Source: an uncultured Roseobacter sp. (GTDB taxonomy: Bacteria > Pseudomonadota > Alphaproteobacteria > Rhodobacterales > Rhodobacteraceae). From it: a stretch of 64,000 bases of DNA. How positions within the stretch are numbered: the first letter of the stretch is position 1; each line of letters opens with the position of its first letter. Shown here in pieces: positions 17,234 through 25,508 of the stretch. The notes under the pieces are model-generated. The model saw only the letters and a list, made by a program, of their open reading frames with translations, was not told the origin of the DNA and made no database searches. The DNA lies in NCBI RefSeq assembly GCF_947499265.1, contig NZ_CANMNK010000001.1, positions 891,001-955,000 on the forward strand, read 5' to 3'. The translations under genes and the position numbers were made by a program.

Positions 17234-18559
17234 ATGACCACCACCCGTTTTGCCCCGTCGCCCACCGGCTACATCCATATCGGCAACCTGCGCACGGCAC
17301 TGATGAATTACCTCATCGCGCGCAAGGCGGAGGGGACATTCATCCTGCGCATCGACGACACCGATCCGGAACGCTCCAAGGAAGAATATGTTGACGGGAT
17401 CAAGCAGGATCTGGAATGGCTGGGCCTGCATTGGGACCGAGTCGAGCGGCAATCCGAACGGCTTGATCGCTATGCGGCGGCGGCGGACGAACTGCGCGAC
17501 AAGGCCCGGTTTTACGAGGCTTTCGAGACGCCCACCGAGCTGGACCTGAAACGCAAGAAACAACTGAACATGGGCAAACCGCCGGTTTATGATCGCGCGG
17601 CCCTGGCCCTTTCGGATGCCGAAAAGGAAACGTTGCGGGCAGACCGTGGCAATGGCGTGTGGCGGTTCAAACTGGATCACGAACGGATCGAATGGCACGA
17701 CGGTATCCTGGGCGATATCTCCATCGATGCCGCCTCTGTTTCCGACCCGGTGCTCATTCGTGGGGACGGTCAGGTGCTTTATACGCTGGCCTCCGTGGTC
17801 GACGATACCGAGATGGGGGTGACCCATGTGGTGCGGGGATCCGATCACGTCACCAACACCGCCACGCAAATTCAGATCATCGAAGCGCTCGGTGGCACGG
17901 TGCCTTCTTTTGCGCATCACTCGCTGCTGACCGGACCGCAGGGCGAGGCGCTTTCCAAACGTCTGGGCACGCTTGCCTTGCGCGACCTGCGCGAACAAGG
18001 CGTCCAGCCCATGGCGCTGCTGAGCCTGATGGCGCGGTTGGGGTCGAGCGACCCGGTAGAGCTGCGTGCGGAGATGGCCGAGCTGATCGACGGCTTTGAC
18101 ATTGGCCGTTTTGGCTCAGCGCCGACAAAATTCGACGTGGAAGATCTCTTCCCGCTGACCGCCCGTCACCTTGCGGGCCTGCCATTGGAGGCCGTGCAGG
18201 ACACGCTCACCGACGCAGGTGTGCCCGCCGAGAAAGCCGCGCAATTCTGGGCGGTCACCCGCGAAAACATCACGACGCTGAAAGACCTCGCCCCCTGGTG
18301 GGTGATGATGCGCGACGGGGCGGAGCCGGAAATTGACGCCGAAGATGCCGAGTTTGTGGCTGAAGCGATGAAACTGCTGCCTGAAGCGCCATTTGACGAC
18401 CAAACCTGGGCCAGCTGGACGGCGGAGGTCAAAGCGGCCACCGGGCGCAAGGGGCGTGGTCTTTTCATGCCGCTGCGCAAAGCGCTCACCGGGCAGGCGC
18501 AGGGGCCGGATATGTCTGCGCTGATGCCGCTCCTGCAAGTGGTCAAGGCGCGGGGATGA
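17234..18559 (+). CDS. gltX: Glutamate-tRNA ligase
   Basis: Class I aminoacyl-tRNA synthetase charging tRNA with glutamate. The 441-residue protein shows the HIGH-type motif PTGYIHIGN (His15-Asn18) and the KMSKS-type motif LSKR at 240-243, with a complete C-terminal anticodon-binding domain. It is somewhat short for the family (about 465-480). Many alphaproteobacteria carry two GluRS paralogues, so a second copy elsewhere in the genome is likely, and this one could be the discriminating or non-discriminating form. AGGAGA lies about 7 nt before the ATG. Confidence 0.95.
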   Translation: MTTTRFAPSPTGYIHIGNLRTALMNYLIARKAEGTFILRIDDTDPERSKEEYVDGIKQDLEWLGLHWDRVERQSERLDRYAAAADELRDKARFYEAFETPTELDLKRKKQLNMGKPPVYDRAALALSDAEKETLRADRGNGVWRFKLDHERIEWHDGILGDISIDAASVSDPVLIRGDGQVLYTLASVVDDTEMGVTHVVRGSDHVTNTATQIQIIEALGGTVPSFAHHSLLTGPQGEALSKRLGTLALRDLREQGVQPMALLSLMARLGSSDPVELRAEMAELIDGFDIGRFGSAPTKFDVEDLFPLTARHLAGLPLEAVQDTLTDAGVPAEKAAQFWAVTRENITTLKDLAPWWVMMRDGAEPEIDAEDAEFVAEAMKLLPEAPFDDQTWASWTAEVKAATGRKGRGLFMPLRKALTGQAQGPDMSALMPLLQVVKARG

Positions 18560-18589
18560 GCACACGGCCCGCACGACAGGCTGCGGGCC

Positions 18590-19990
18590 ATGGCTGACGC
18601 TCAGGCAAAGTTCCTGACCGGCAATCTTTTTCGCCACATCACCGTGATGGCGATGACCTCCTCCCTGGGGCTCATGGCGATCTTCGCCGTTGATTTCATC
18701 GACATGATTTTCATCGCGATGCTGGGCAAGGCCGAATTGGCCGCTGCTGTGGGCTATGCGGCGGCGATTTTGTTTTTCAATACGTCCTTTGGCATTGGCA
18801 TGGCCATTGCGGCGGGCGCTCTGGTGGCCCGCTCGCTTGGGGCCGGAACCCCGGAGCTGGCTGAAGAGCGTAAGACCCACGCGCTGATCTACGGCGCGGC
18901 CTTCGGGATCATGTTCGCCGGTGCGGTCTGGATAAACCTTCCCGCGCTCGTTGCGTTGATCGGCGCGCGTGGTGAGACCGCCGCGCTGGCGCTGTCTTAT
19001 CTGCAAATCACGGTACCGGGCCTGCCATTTTTGATGGTCGGAATTATGGGGGGCGCAATCCTGCGCGCGCATGGAGATGCGCGTCGTGCGATGATGGCGA
19101 CCATCTGGGGTGGGCTGGTCAATGCCATTCTCGACCCGATCCTGATTTTCGGACTGGGTCTGGAACTGACCGGGGCGGCCCTTGCATCGGTGTCCGCGCA
19201 TATTGTGATCGCGATCACGGCCCTTGTGCCCATCATCAAACACTATGGTGGTGTCAGGCGTCCGAAACCCGCTGGCATGGCGCGTGACTTTCTGCCGATT
19301 GTGGCGATCGCCTTTCCGGCCATTCTGACCCAACTGGCAACCCCGGTGGGCCAGGCCATCGTCACCCGCACGATGGCCCAATTCGGCGAGGCTGCCGTGG
19401 CCGGCATGGCCATTGTCGGGCGGCTGACCCCGCTGTCTTTCGGGATCATATTTGCCCTGTCAGGCGCGGTGGGTCCCATCCTGGGCCAGAATTTCGGAGC
19501 CAAGGACCACCAGCGTGTGCGCAAGGGGTTCAACAACGCTGTCCTGTTCACGGGAATCGTTATTGTGCTGGTCTCCACGATCCTCTTTGCGCTGCGGTCG
19601 CAGATTGCAGACCTCTTTGATGCGACAGGTGTGACGCGCGATCTCGTATTTCTCTTTTGCGGGCCGCTGTCGCTGCTCTTTTTCTTCAACGGTGTGCTGT
19701 TTGTCGGCAATGCCGCTTTCAACAACATGGGCCGCCCGTTCTATTCCACCTTCCTGAATTGGGGGCGCAATACTGTTGGGTTGGTGCCTCTGGTCTTGCT
19801 GGGCGCGGGGCTTTTGGGGCCTGCGGGTGTGCTGATCGGCCAGGCCGTGGCCGGGGTGATCTTTGGGGTGATCGCCTGGGCGCTTGCACGGCGGGTCATT
19901 GCGCAGGCCATGGCGCGCCCGGAGCCTGTCGAAAAATCAGAATTCGGGCGGCAGGGGCGCCTCATATCGCTGCTTCACCTGCGCCGATAA
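18590..19990 (+). CDS. MATE-family efflux transporter
   Basis: 466-residue integral membrane protein with twelve predicted helices arranged as two similar halves, the MATE fold used for Na+- or H+-coupled drug and metabolite export. Recognisable segments are AIFAVDFIDMIFIAMLG near the N-terminus, PFLMVGIMGGAILRAHGDAR in the first half, and SGAVGPILGQNFGA in the second. It follows gltX by 31 bp. Its 3' end overlaps the convergent gamma-glutamylcyclotransferase gene by 54 bp; both reading frames look real there. Confidence 0.92.
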   Translation: MADAQAKFLTGNLFRHITVMAMTSSLGLMAIFAVDFIDMIFIAMLGKAELAAAVGYAAAILFFNTSFGIGMAIAAGALVARSLGAGTPELAEERKTHALIYGAAFGIMFAGAVWINLPALVALIGARGETAALALSYLQITVPGLPFLMVGIMGGAILRAHGDARRAMMATIWGGLVNAILDPILIFGLGLELTGAALASVSAHIVIAITALVPIIKHYGGVRRPKPAGMARDFLPIVAIAFPAILTQLATPVGQAIVTRTMAQFGEAAVAGMAIVGRLTPLSFGIIFALSGAVGPILGQNFGAKDHQRVRKGFNNAVLFTGIVIVLVSTILFALRSQIADLFDATGVTRDLVFLFCGPLSLLFFFNGVLFVGNAAFNNMGRPFYSTFLNWGRNTVGLVPLVLLGAGLLGPAGVLIGQAVAGVIFGVIAWALARRVIAQAMARPEPVEKSEFGRQGRLISLLHLRR

Positions 19991-20527
19991 CCGATCCAGA
20001 TGATCGTCGACCAACGCGGTTTGCGCCTTGGTCAGAACCTGATGGCGGGGGTAGATCGGATCTGCACGGTCGTTGACAATGGGGGTATCCCACCCGTCCG
20101 TCGTGTCGAAAAAGGCTTTGACGCCGGTTTCGCCAAAGACCTCATGGAACCCTTGCACAACGACGTCGAGATAGCTAAGCAGGATCATGTGGCTGTCGCG
20201 TTCAAGCTGGTGCTCGGGCGCTACCGAATAGATCGCGATATCCGGCTGAAGCGGGTGGTCATGATCCACCGCATGGCTCGCCGCGACACGGGCATATCCG
20301 CTTTCCCGCGCATCGAGCGCGGCCCAGTCCGCGCCCGGCACCGCCGCAATCAACCCCTGAATGCTGTGTCCGGGGGCGCGCACGCCGGTCAGCAGCACCA
20401 CACCGAATCGCGGCGTGGCCACCCAGGCCCTGCGCCAGCCGTTCAATGTGGCCGGGCGCGGGTCCGGGTAGTCATGGCTCTTTGTGTTAACAAGGCTACC
20501 GTAGCCAAAGAAATAAGGGTCTTCCAT
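19937..20527 (-). CDS. Gamma-glutamylcyclotransferase-family protein
   Basis: 196-residue protein with the family's nucleotide-loop-like N-terminal motif YFFGYGSLVN (residues 5-14), used to bind gamma-glutamyl groups for conversion to 5-oxoproline. Known family members act in glutathione turnover or on gamma-glutamylamines; the exact substrate is not clear. I choose ATG 20527 because it places the motif at the N-terminus; another ATG 12 codons upstream (20563) lacks a ribosome site. It is divergent from the glycine riboswitch and overlaps the MATE gene tail-to-tail. Confidence 0.82.
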   Translation of the reverse strand: MEDPYFFGYGSLVNTKSHDYPDPRPATLNGWRRAWVATPRFGVVLLTGVRAPGHSIQGLIAAVPGADWAALDARESGYARVAASHAVDHDHPLQPDIAIYSVAPEHQLERDSHMILLSYLDVVVQGFHEVFGETGVKAFFDTTDGWDTPIVNDRADPIYPRHQVLTKAQTALVDDHLDRLSAQVKQRYEAPLPPEF

Positions 20528-20624
20528 TAGAGTCTCATACCGGATTTTCGCGCAGTCAAACATTATGGTGAGGGCGGCACAAGAGACCTTGACCGATCCG
20601 CATACTTGCGCATACCGTCTGCGC

Positions 20625-20790
20625 ACATCCCGCCCGGGAGAACCGGCTGCAAAGCCGGTGCCGAAGGAGCAACCGCCCCGGAAACTCTCAGGCCACCGGA
20701 CCGTGCGGGACTGCAAAACTCTGGAGAGAGGTGCCCGATGAGGTGCCCGCCGAAGGGATAACGATCTCAGGCGAAAAGACAGAGGGGGCA
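20625..20790 (+). promoter_or_regulatory. Tandem glycine riboswitch
   Basis: Two glycine aptamers in series upstream of gcvT. Aptamer 1: P1 stem TCCCGC (20628-20633) with GCGGGA (20705-20710), containing GCCGAAGGAGCAA and AAACTCTCAGGC. Aptamer 2: P1 stem CTCTG (20719-20723) with CAGAG (20780-20784), containing GCCGAAGGGATAA and ATCTCAGGCGAAAAGACAGA. A short linker joins them, as in known cooperative glycine riboswitches. Downstream small hairpins (20797-20811; 20820-20848) may form the expression platform. High glycine should switch on the cleavage operon. Confidence 0.93.
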
Positions 20791-20864
20791 TCGAAGCGTG
20801 CAGATCGCACGTGTCAGATGCCGGTGTTTTAATCACACAATGACCGGCGCAAGGGAGAGGCCGG

Positions 20865-21989
20865 ATGAGTGAGTTGCTAAAGACGCCGCTGTTTTCGCTG
20901 CATGAAAGCCTGGGCGCGAAAATGGTGCCCTTTGCGGGCTATGCGATGCCGGTGCAATACCCGATGGGCGTGATGCAGGAACACCTGCACACCCGCAGCG
21001 GGGCGGGGCTCTTTGATGTGAGCCACATGGGGCAAGTGATCCTGTCCGGTCCGTCCTGGGAGGCGGTGGCCCTGGCGTTTGAGGCGCTGGTGCCAATGGA
21101 TGTGCTGGGGCTGGCCGATGGGCGTCAGCGCTACGGTCTTTTCACCAATGAGGCCGGGGGCATTGAGGATGACCTGATGTTCGCGCGTCGGGGCGACACG
21201 CTTTTTGTGGTGGTGAATGCGGCCTGCAAGGGCGCGGATATGGCGCGGATGCGCGCGGGTCTGCCGGATGAGATTACCGTTGAGGAATTGACGGATCGGG
21301 CGCTAATCGCGCTTCAGGGTCCGGGTGCCGCCGACGCGCTGGCCGGTCTGGATGCGCGTGCGGCGGACATGCGTTTCATGGATGTCACCGACCTCACGCT
21401 GGGCGGTCATGAGGTCTGGGCGTCACGCTCCGGATATACCGGTGAAGATGGGTATGAGATCTCTGTCGCGGCGCAGGATGCCGACGCCCTGGCGCGAACC
21501 CTGCTGGCGCTGGAGGGCGTTGCGCCCATTGGTCTGGGCGCGCGGGATTCTCTGCGGTTGGAAGCAGGCCTCTGTCTCTATGGAAACGACATTGATACCC
21601 GTACCGACCCGGTTTCCGCCGGTCTCAGCTGGGCCATTCAGAAGGTGCGGCGGCGCGGCGGGGAGCGTGAGGGTGGCTTTCCGGGCGCTGCGCAGGTTTT
21701 GGAGGCGTTCGCAAACGGACCCGACCAGCGCCGTGTCGGGCTGAAACCAGAAGGCCGCGCGCCGATGCGGGCAGGTGTCGAAATTTTCGAAACGGCAGAA
21801 GGTGGCGCACCGATTGGTGCCGTGACCTCAGGCGGGTTTGGACCAACCGTAGAGGGCCCGGTTGCCATGGGTTATGTGATGGCCAACCATGCAGTGCACG
21901 GCACGCAGCTCTTTGGCGAGGTGCGGGGCAAGCGTTTGCCGGTCGAGGTGGTCAAACTGCCGTTTGTTCCGGCCAATTTCAAACGATGA
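20865..21989 (+). CDS. gcvT: Glycine cleavage system T protein (aminomethyltransferase)
   Basis: T protein releases ammonia from the aminomethyl-lipoyl H protein and passes the methylene group to tetrahydrofolate. The 374-residue product shows VPFAGYAMPVQYP, LFDVSHMGQ and SRSGYTGEDGYEIS, the folate-binding and structural signatures, and LGARDSLRLEAGLCLYGNDI with the conserved Asp. Length is typical. It is the first gene of the operon gcvT-gcvH-gcvP, expressed from behind the tandem glycine riboswitch. A GGGAGAGG ribosome site precedes ATG 20865. Confidence 0.96.
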   Translation: MSELLKTPLFSLHESLGAKMVPFAGYAMPVQYPMGVMQEHLHTRSGAGLFDVSHMGQVILSGPSWEAVALAFEALVPMDVLGLADGRQRYGLFTNEAGGIEDDLMFARRGDTLFVVVNAACKGADMARMRAGLPDEITVEELTDRALIALQGPGAADALAGLDARAADMRFMDVTDLTLGGHEVWASRSGYTGEDGYEISVAAQDADALARTLLALEGVAPIGLGARDSLRLEAGLCLYGNDIDTRTDPVSAGLSWAIQKVRRRGGEREGGFPGAAQVLEAFANGPDQRRVGLKPEGRAPMRAGVEIFETAEGGAPIGAVTSGGFGPTVEGPVAMGYVMANHAVHGTQLFGEVRGKRLPVEVVKLPFVPANFKR

Positions 21990-22007
21990 TCAACAGGAGA
22001 TGAAGCA

Positions 22008-22367
22008 ATGAAATTCACCGAAGAGCACGAGTGGCTGCGCGAAGAAGACGGGGTCATGGTTGTGGGCATCACCATCCACGCAGCCGAGCAGCTGGGTGAT
22101 GTCGTGTTTGTGGAACTGCCCGAAGAAGGCACCACGGTCAGCAAGGATGATGAGGTTGTGGTGATCGAATCCGTCAAGGCGGCCAGTGATATTCTGGCGC
22201 CCGTGGATGGCGAGATTGTCGAGGTGAATGCGGCGCTGACGGATAACCCGGCCATGGTGAATGACGACCCGCAGGGCGAGGCGTGGTTTTTCAAGATGTC
22301 GGTGAGCGATGCCAGCCAGATGGACGAATTCATGGATGAAGCGGGCTATCAGAAGTTCATCGCGTAG
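22008..22367 (+). CDS. gcvH: Glycine cleavage system H protein (lipoyl carrier)
   Basis: 119-residue lipoylated shuttle protein of the glycine cleavage complex. The attachment lysine is Lys57 in VVVIESVKAASDI, and the fold markers EHEWLREEDG and GITIHAAEQLGDVVFVELP are present. AGGAG lies 9 nt upstream of ATG 22008, 18 bp after the gcvT stop, so it is co-transcribed with gcvT. A dispersed repeat separates it from gcvP. Confidence 0.97.
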   Translation: MKFTEEHEWLREEDGVMVVGITIHAAEQLGDVVFVELPEEGTTVSKDDEVVVIESVKAASDILAPVDGEIVEVNAALTDNPAMVNDDPQGEAWFFKMSVSDASQMDEFMDEAGYQKFIA

Positions 22368-22381
22368 GCGCGTGGTGAGAG

Positions 22382-22422
22382 GGCCGGAGCCTCCGGCGGG
22401 GATATTTTAGGCCAGAAGAAAC
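22382..22422 (+). repeat. Dispersed intergenic repeat, copy A
   Basis: GGAGCCTCCGGCGGGGATAT followed by TTTAGGCCAGAAGAAAC, located between gcvH and gcvP. Three more copies occur in this window (25322-25349, 25461-25500 inverted, 38601-38635), always just after a stop codon or close to one. The first half can fold as GGAGCCTCC. Confidence 0.85.
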
Positions 22423-22449
22423 CTGCGTGTCAGGGAAGGGAGCCAAGCC

Positions 22450-25293
22450 ATGGTGTATAAGCCGACCGAATACTTGCCATACGATTTTGCCAACAGGCGG
22501 CACATCGGGCCGTCGCCCTCCGAGATGGCGGAGATGCTGGGGGTTGTGGGCGCCGAGACGCTGGACGCGCTGATGGATGATACCTTGCCGCCCGCGATCC
22601 GGCAGAAGGACCCGTTGGACTTTGGCAAGGCGATGTCGGAGCGCGAGGTGCTGGAGCATATGCGCAAGACGGGTGCGCAGAACAAGGTGCTCACGTCGCT
22701 GATCGGGCAGGGCTATCACGGTACGGTCACACCCCCTGCGATCCAGCGGAATATCCTGGAGAACCCGGCATGGTACACCGCCTACACACCGTATCAGCCT
22801 GAGATTTCACAGGGGCGACTGGAGGCGCTGTTGAATTTCCAGACCATGGTCACGGATCTGACCGGGCTGGAGATCGCCAATGCGTCCTTGCTGGATGAGG
22901 CAACAGCCTGTGCCGAGGCGATGACGATGGCGCAGCGCGTGGCAAAGTCCAAAGCGAAGGCGTTTTTCGTGGATCGCGATTGCCATCCGCAAAACATCGC
23001 GGTGATAAAAACGCGGGCGGCCCCCCTGGCGATCGAAGTGATTGTCGGAAAGCCCTCCAGGATGGACGCCACGGCGGTCTTTGGTGCGATCTTCCAGTAT
23101 CCCGGCACCTACGGCCATGTGCACGACTTCACGGATCACATGGCGGCATTGCATGCAGCGGGGGCAATCGGGATCGTTTCCGCGGACCCGCTGGCGTTGA
23201 CGCTGCTGAAAGAGCCCGGCGCGATGGGGGCGGATATCGCTGTGGGCTCGACGCAACGGTTTGGTGTGCCGGAAGGATATGGCGGACCGCACGCGGCCTA
23301 TATGGCCTGTCGGGATGCTTATAAACGCGCCATGCCCGGTCGGATTGTGGGCGTTTCCGTGGATAGCAAGGGGAACCGCGCGTATCGGCTGTCGCTGCAG
23401 ACACGGGAGCAACATATTCGGCGGGAGAAGGCGACCTCGAATGTCTGTACCGCGCAGGCTTTGCTGGCGGTGATGGCGTCGATGTATGCCGTTTTCCATG
23501 GGCCGGAGGGGCTGAAAGCGATTGCGCAGCGCATCCACCGCAAAACCGTGCGGTTGGCTAAAGGGTTGGAGGCTGCGGGCTTTAAGGTCGATCCGCGCGC
23601 TTGTTTCGACACGATTACCGTGGATGTGGGGCCCTTGCAGTCGGCGGTTCTGAAATCGGCGGTGGATGAGGGGATCAACCTGCGCCGTGTTGGCGAAACC
23701 CGCGTTGGGATCACACTGGATGAGCGCTGCAAGCCGGCGACGGTGGAGGCCGTCTGGCGGGCCTTTGGGGTGGTGCGCGAGGACAAAGATTTCAAGCCGG
23801 ACTACCGGTTTCCTGAGGAAATGCTGCGCAGCTCGGGTTTCCTGACCCATCCGATTTTCCACATGAACCGGGCAGAGACCGAGATGATGCGCTATATGCG
23901 GCGGCTGGCGGATCGTGATTTGGCGCTGGACCGGGCGATGATCCCGCTGGGGTCTTGTACGATGAAGCTGAATTCTGCCGCCGAGATGATGCCCGTGAGC
24001 TGGCGCGAGTTTTCCCTTATCCATCCCTACGCACCCGCTGATCAGGCCAAGGGGTACAAGATCATGATCGACGATCTGAGTGCCAAGCTCTGTGACATCA
24101 CAGGGTATGATGCGATCTCCATGCAGCCCAATTCCGGGGCTCAGGGGGAATATGCGGGGCTGCTGACAATCGCCGGATATCATCGCAGTCAGGGCGAGGC
24201 GCACCGCAACATCTGCCTCATCCCCATGAGTGCACATGGGACAAATCCGGCCTCGGCGCAGATGGTCGGGTGGAAAGTGGTTGTGGTGAAATCTGCTGAC
24301 AATGGCGACATTGACCTTGAAGATTTCCGCAGCAAGGCGGCGCAGCACAGTGAGAACCTTGCTGCCTGCATGATCACCTATCCCTCCACCCATGGCGTTT
24401 TCGAAGAGACGGTCACCGAAGTTACCAAGATCACCCATGATCATGGCGGTCAGGTCTATATCGACGGCGCCAATATGAATGCGATGGTCGGCCTTAGCCG
24501 GCCGGGCGATCTGGGTGGGGATGTGAGCCACCTGAACCTGCACAAGACCTTCTGCATCCCGCATGGCGGCGGTGGTCCCGGGATGGGGCCGATCGGGGTG
24601 AAATCGCATCTTGTCCCGCATTTGCCCGGCTCTCCAACAGAGGGCGAGGGCGCTGTTTCGGCGGCACCCTTCGGGTCACCCTCCTTGCTGCCCATCAGCT
24701 GGGCTTACTGTTTGATGATGGGCGGGGATGGTCTGACCCAGGCGACCCGGGTTGCGATCCTGAATGCCAATTACATCGCCAAGCGGCTCGAAGGTGCATT
24801 CGACGTTCTCTACAAGGGGCCGTCCGGGCGCGTGGCGCATGAATGCATCATCGATGTGCGCCCGTTTGAGGCCAGTGCCCATGTGACCGTCGAAGACATC
24901 GCCAAACGCCTGATCGACTGCGGCTTTCACGCGCCAACAATGAGTTGGCCGGTGGCGGGCACGCTGATGGTCGAACCGACGGAAAGCGAGACCAAGGCAG
25001 AGCTGGACCGGTTCTGCGATGCAATGCTGGCCATTCGTGCCGAAATCGCTGCTGTTGAGGCGGGTCAGATCGATGCGGAAAACAATCCGCTGAAGAACGC
25101 ACCGCATACGGTCGAAGATCTTGTCGGGGATTGGGAGCGGCCCTACAGCCGTGAGCAGGGGTGCTTTCCGCCGGGTGCTTTTCGGGTAGACAAGTACTGG
25201 CCTCCTGTAAACCGTGTCGACAATGTCTACGGCGACCGGCATCTGGTATGTACCTGCCCGCCCATGGAAGACTACGCCGAAGCTGCGGAATAG
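22450..25293 (+). CDS. gcvP: Glycine dehydrogenase (decarboxylating), P protein
   Basis: PLP enzyme that decarboxylates glycine and loads the aminomethyl group on H protein. A single 947-residue chain, the fused form, with the cofactor lysine in [18 protein letters not shown] and the second-half signature [15 protein letters not shown]-terminal residues [14 protein letters not shown] are typical of the family. It completes the gcvTHP operon; the L protein is not in the window and is presumably shared with other dehydrogenases elsewhere. Confidence 0.97.
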   Translation: MVYKPTEYLPYDFANRRHIGPSPSEMAEMLGVVGAETLDALMDDTLPPAIRQKDPLDFGKAMSEREVLEHMRKTGAQNKVLTSLIGQGYHGTVTPPAIQRNILENPAWYTAYTPYQPEISQGRLEALLNFQTMVTDLTGLEIANASLLDEATACAEAMTMAQRVAKSKAKAFFVDRDCHPQNIAVIKTRAAPLAIEVIVGKPSRMDATAVFGAIFQYPGTYGHVHDFTDHMAALHAAGAIGIVSADPLALTLLKEPGAMGADIAVGSTQRFGVPEGYGGPHAAYMACRDAYKRAMPGRIVGVSVDSKGNRAYRLSLQTREQHIRREKATSNVCTAQALLAVMASMYAVFHGPEGLKAIAQRIHRKTVRLAKGLEAAGFKVDPRACFDTITVDVGPLQSAVLKSAVDEGINLRRVGETRVGITLDERCKPATVEAVWRAFGVVREDKDFKPDYRFPEEMLRSSGFLTHPIFHMNRAETEMMRYMRRLADRDLALDRAMIPLGSCTMKLNSAAEMMPVSWREFSLIHPYAPADQAKGYKIMIDDLSAKLCDITGYDAISMQPNSGAQGEYAGLLTIAGYHRSQGEAHRNICLIPMSAHGTNPASAQMVGWKVVVVKSADNGDIDLEDFRSKAAQHSENLAACMITYPSTHGVFEETVTEVTKITHDHGGQVYIDGANMNAMVGLSRPGDLGGDVSHLNLHKTFCIPHGGGGPGMGPIGVKSHLVPHLPGSPTEGEGAVSAAPFGSPSLLPISWAYCLMMGGDGLTQATRVAILNANYIAKRLEGAFDVLYKGPSGRVAHECIIDVRPFEASAHVTVEDIAKRLIDCGFHAPTMSWPVAGTLMVEPTESETKAELDRFCDAMLAIRAEIAAVEAGQIDAENNPLKNAPHTVEDLVGDWERPYSREQGCFPPGAFRVDKYWPPVNRVDNVYGDRHLVCTCPPMEDYAEAAE

Positions 25294-25321
25294 GGGGCGC
25301 TGCCCCCGACCCTTTGGGTCT

Positions 25322-25349
25322 CCCCCGGGATATTTTGGCCAGAAGAAAC
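25322..25349 (+). repeat. Dispersed intergenic repeat, copy B
   Basis: CCCCCGGGATATTTTGGCCA then GAAGAAAC, 28 bp after the gcvP stop, preceded by a GC-rich segment GGGGGCGCTGCCCCC that can fold. It faces the inverted copy C 110 bp away, so the two converge between gcvP and the ABC permease gene. Confidence 0.85.
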
Positions 25350-25460
25350 GGCTTTTTAACCATCCTTGGGCAGCATCGATATGCGGAACAGGCGGGGACG
25401 CCGATGGCCGTGCCAGGAGAAGCAACATGTTTCTCGAGCAGGGAGCGGTTCGCGCCACTC

Positions 25461-25500
25461 CCTGTTTCTTCTGGCTCTAAATATCCCCGCCGGAGGCATT
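25461..25500 (-). repeat. Dispersed intergenic repeat, copy C (inverted)
   Basis: On the minus strand: GCCTCCGGCGGGGATATTTA followed by GAGCCAGAAGAAACAGG. It lies 9 bp after the stop of the minus-strand permease gene, so as with the other copies the motif reads in the direction of the gene it follows. Confidence 0.85.
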
Positions 25501-25508
25501 AATTCTCT

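Noticed and set aside
20563-20836. N-terminal extension of the cyclotransferase frame into the riboswitch region
   Set aside because: The tandem glycine riboswitch occupies this DNA on the other strand, and the extension has no family similarity.
22807-24621. Long open frame (about 600 codons) antisense to gcvP
   Set aside because: It mirrors the GC-biased third positions of gcvP, lacks a ribosome site and any domain; gcvP is certain.
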